Assembly (NCBI GenBank): GCA_946479005.1
Contig: CAMLEM010000067.1
Coordinates: 1-7,852, forward strand
DNA: 7,852 nt
DNA from: an uncultured Chitinophagaceae bacterium
GTDB taxonomy: Bacteria > Bacteroidota > Bacteroidia > Chitinophagales > Chitinophagaceae
Direction: 5' to 3'
The stretch's first letter is position 1, and every line of letters starts with the position of its first letter. The position numbers and the translations under genes were made by a program. Below the pieces are notes generated by a model. The model had not been told where the DNA came from. It worked only from the letters and a program-made list of their open reading frames with translations, and ran no database searches. Of this stretch, positions 6,041-7,852 are shown in pieces.

Positions 6041-7240
6041 ATGTTCCAGGGAAAAAAAATATTGCTCGGCATTACAGGCAGCATCGCTGCTTATAAATCC
6101 ATTTATCTTCTTCGCCTGCTGGTAAAAGCCGGGGCCGAAGTGAAGGTGGTGATGACTCCTTCATCAGCGGATTTTGTTCCCCGCCTTACGCTTTCCACGC
6201 TGAGCCGGAACCCCGTGATGTCAGACCTTTTTGATGAACAATCCTGGGCCAATCACGTGGAGTTGGGCCGTTGGGCCGATCTAATGATCATTGCCCCGCT
6301 CAGTTGCAATACGCTTGCTAAAATGGCCAATGGCCAATGTGATAACCTGCTGCTGGCGGTATGGCTTTCTGCGACCTGCCCGGTGATCGTAGCGCCCGCT
6401 ATGGATGAGGATATGTGGAAACACCCCGCCACTAAAGAGAATATTTTGAAGATAGAGCGGTATGGTAACCTGGTAATACCCGCCGAAACCGGCGAACTGG
6501 CCAGCGGGCTTTACGGCGAGGGCAGGATGGCCGAACCCGAGCAGATCATCGCGTTCGTTTCTTCGCATTTTTTTTTGAGCCAGCCCCTTAAGGGTAAAAA
6601 AGCGCTTGTAACCGCAGGACCCACTTACGAGCCCATTGACCCTGTTCGCTTCATCGGCAACCAGTCGTCGGGGAAAATGGGGATCGCCATTGCCAAAGAA
6701 CTTCACGAGAGGGGCGCAGATGTGACCCTGGTCCTGGGCCCTTCCCAGCTGGCCATTCAGCCGAATGGCATTTCCCTGGAAAGGGTGGTGACGGCTGAAG
6801 AAATGTTCGTGGCCTGTGAAAAGCATTTCGGGGAATCAGATATCACGATAATGGCAGCTGCGGTGGCCGACTACTCCCCCAAAGAGGCGGCGCCTGAGAA
6901 AATAAAAAAGAAGGAAGCAACCTTGCAGCTGGAGTTGCAGAAGACAAAGGATATTTTAAAAACGATGGGGGAGAGAAAGCGGAAAGACCAGGTGTTGGTG
7001 GGATTTGCCCTGGAAACGAACAATGAGCTTGAAAATTCAAGACAGAAACTGAAGAATAAGAATGCGGATCTCATCGTTCTTAACTCGCTGGCGGAGACAG
7101 GAGCAGGTTTTGGTTACGATACTAATAAGGTGACCATCCTCGAGAAGACCGGTGGACAGTTTGAATTTCCGCTGAAAACCAAAAAGGATGTAGCAAAGGA
7201 TATTGTGGATACCATAATCAGGTTGTACTATGCGAAGTAA
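6041..7240 (+). CDS. coaBC: Bifunctional phosphopantothenoylcysteine decarboxylase / phosphopantothenate-cysteine ligase
   Basis: Makes 4'-phosphopantetheine in two steps of coenzyme A synthesis: the CoaB half joins cysteine to phosphopantothenate using CTP, and the FMN-dependent CoaC half decarboxylates the product. The 399 residues match the usual bifunctional length. CoaC is about 1-180: FMN-binding GITGSIAAYKS at 10-20, catalytic His72 in NHVELGRWAD, PLSCNTLAKMANG at 86-98, PAMDEDMW at 119-126 and the substrate flap SGLYGEGRM at 155-163. CoaB is about 185-399: GKKALVTAGPTYEPIDPVR, NQSSGKMG at 207-214, MAAAVADYSP at 271-280 and LKNKNADLIVLNSL at 337-350, which carries the conserved lysine region. 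Two differences from the E. coli enzyme stand out: Asp122 replaces the motif Asn, and the flap has no cysteine. Both are, as far as I recall, seen in other Bacteroidota. It overlaps porD by 11 nt and probably has its own promoter with little or no leader. Confidence 0.96.
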   Translation: MFQGKKILLGITGSIAAYKSIYLLRLLVKAGAEVKVVMTPSSADFVPRLTLSTLSRNPVMSDLFDEQSWANHVELGRWADLMIIAPLSCNTLAKMANGQCDNLLLAVWLSATCPVIVAPAMDEDMWKHPATKENILKIERYGNLVIPAETGELASGLYGEGRMAEPEQIIAFVSSHFFLSQPLKGKKALVTAGPTYEPIDPVRFIGNQSSGKMGIAIAKELHERGADVTLVLGPSQLAIQPNGISLERVVTAEEMFVACEKHFGESDITIMAAAVADYSPKEAAPEKIKKKEATLQLELQKTKDILKTMGERKRKDQVLVGFALETNNELENSRQKLKNKNADLIVLNSLAETGAGFGYDTNKVTILEKTGGQFEFPLKTKKDVAKDIVDTIIRLYYAK

Positions 7241-7852
7241 ATTTTTCTCACTGCTGTTTGTTTTCATCCTCGCTGCCGGTCCGGGGAGAAGCCAGGAATT
7301 ACAGGCCCGTTTTTCGGTGATCGCCAGCAAGGTGAGCACGACGATCGATAAAAAGATCTTCCAGACGCTACAGACGGCATTGACCAATTTCATCAATAAC
7401 CGCCGCTGGACGAATGACCAGTTTCAGCCGACGGAGAAGATACAATGCAATTTCCTGCTCACGATAGAGCAGGACCTGGGCAACAATGTATATAAAGGCA
7501 AGCTTACCGTGCAGGCTGCCCGCCCGGTGTACAATACCAGTTATGATTCACCGATCATCAATTTCCTCGATGACAATGTGACTTTCCGTTACGTGGAGTT
7601 CCAGCCCATCGAATTCAACGAGAACCGGGTGCAGGGTAATGACCCCCTGGTGGCGAACCTGACAGCTGTCCTTGCCTATTATGTGAACCTGATCATAGGC
7701 TTCGATTACGGTTCTTTCGCCCTGCGCGGAGGGGATGCTTATTTCCAAAAAGCCTGGAATATCGTAAACAACGCGCCGGATGCCCGGGATATCGGGGGCT
7801 GGAAGTCCTTCGACGGGCTCAGGAACAGGTACTGGCTGGCTGAGAACCTGAA
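7230..7852 (+). CDS. porD: PorD-like protein (DUF4835), type IX secretion-associated, 3' truncated by the window end
   Basis: 207 full codons are visible and the frame stays open to the edge; family members are roughly 300 residues, so about a third is missing. A signal peptide covers residues 1-21 (MRSKFFSLLFVFILAAG, likely cleavage GRS-Q), placing the protein in the periplasm or outer envelope. Family-typical segments are the N-terminal FQTLQTALTNFINNRRWTND, then ARPVYNTSYDSPIINF, FRYVEFQPIEFN, an AYYVNLIIGFDYGSFALRGG stretch, and QKAWNIVNNA followed by GWKSFDGLRNRYWLAENL. DUF4835 proteins are annotated as PorD, linked to the Bacteroidota type IX secretion and gliding machinery; the molecular role is poorly defined and the name is recalled, not searched. 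The ATG overlaps the coaBC stop by 11 nt, so the two are co-transcribed. In many Bacteroidota recN follows, which would lie beyond this window. Confidence 0.85.
   Translation, partial: MRSKFFSLLFVFILAAGPGRSQELQARFSVIASKVSTTIDKKIFQTLQTALTNFINNRRWTNDQFQPTEKIQCNFLLTIEQDLGNNVYKGKLTVQAARPVYNTSYDSPIINFLDDNVTFRYVEFQPIEFNENRVQGNDPLVANLTAVLAYYVNLIIGFDYGSFALRGGDAYFQKAWNIVNNAPDARDIGGWKSFDGLRNRYWLAENL

Noticed and set aside
5599..6084. 161-codon minus-strand open frame over rpoZ and the following gap
   Set aside because: It is antisense to rpoZ and runs through the rpoZ terminator and the coaBC promoter and start; no motif support.
7806..7822. CCTTCGACGGGCTCAGG, resembling a dispersed Bacteroidota repeat
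   Set aside because: Here it encodes the conserved SFDGLR segment of PorD, so protein constraint explains it.

Overview
The window looks like chromosomal DNA of a Bacteroidota member, most likely Chitinophagaceae. The reasons are promoters of the TAnnTTTG type, the BamD - omega - CoaBC - PorD gene order, an OmpA-family protein with calcium-binding type-3 repeats and a lineage-style C-terminal domain, and PorD, a protein tied to type IX secretion. The family-level placement rests on recalled protein similarity, not a search. Nearly all of the content is housekeeping; I found no phage, transposon, CRISPR array, tRNA or rRNA.

Left part, minus strand (1-2718). A trans-polyprenyl diphosphate synthase is followed after 13 nt by recJ (single-strand DNA 5'-3' exonuclease). 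The recJ frame is open from its start to the window edge except for one in-frame TAA at codon 98, just after catalytic motif I, so as read it is a broken gene or carries a base error. At the window edge its C-terminal coding region runs into a 15-bp tandem repeat (3.67 copies) that would append Gly-Phe-Asp-Ser-Ala repeats beyond the usual end of RecJ.

Middle (2719-4684, plus strand). A 197-nt AT-rich divergent region carries a good Bacteroidota promoter for a 570-residue secreted OmpA-family protein: signal peptide, predicted beta-barrel, two type-3 calcium repeats, a cysteine-rich linker, and an OmpA-like C-terminal domain lacking the canonical peptidoglycan-binding Asp and Arg. A strong intrinsic terminator (12-bp perfect stem) closes the gene.

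Right part, plus strand (4794-7852). bamD (outer-membrane assembly lipoprotein) overlaps rpoZ (RNA polymerase omega) by 26 nt and is followed by a terminator; then coaBC (coenzyme A synthesis) overlaps porD (type IX secretion-associated, cut by the window edge) by 11 nt. TAnnTTTG motifs lie almost directly on the bamD and coaBC start codons, suggesting very short or absent 5' leaders. Together the right-hand genes serve envelope biogenesis, transcription and cofactor supply.

I do not see a clearly novel system. The points most worth checking are the recJ nonsense codon, the recJ tail repeat, the altered OmpA domain and the altered catalytic motifs of CoaBC.
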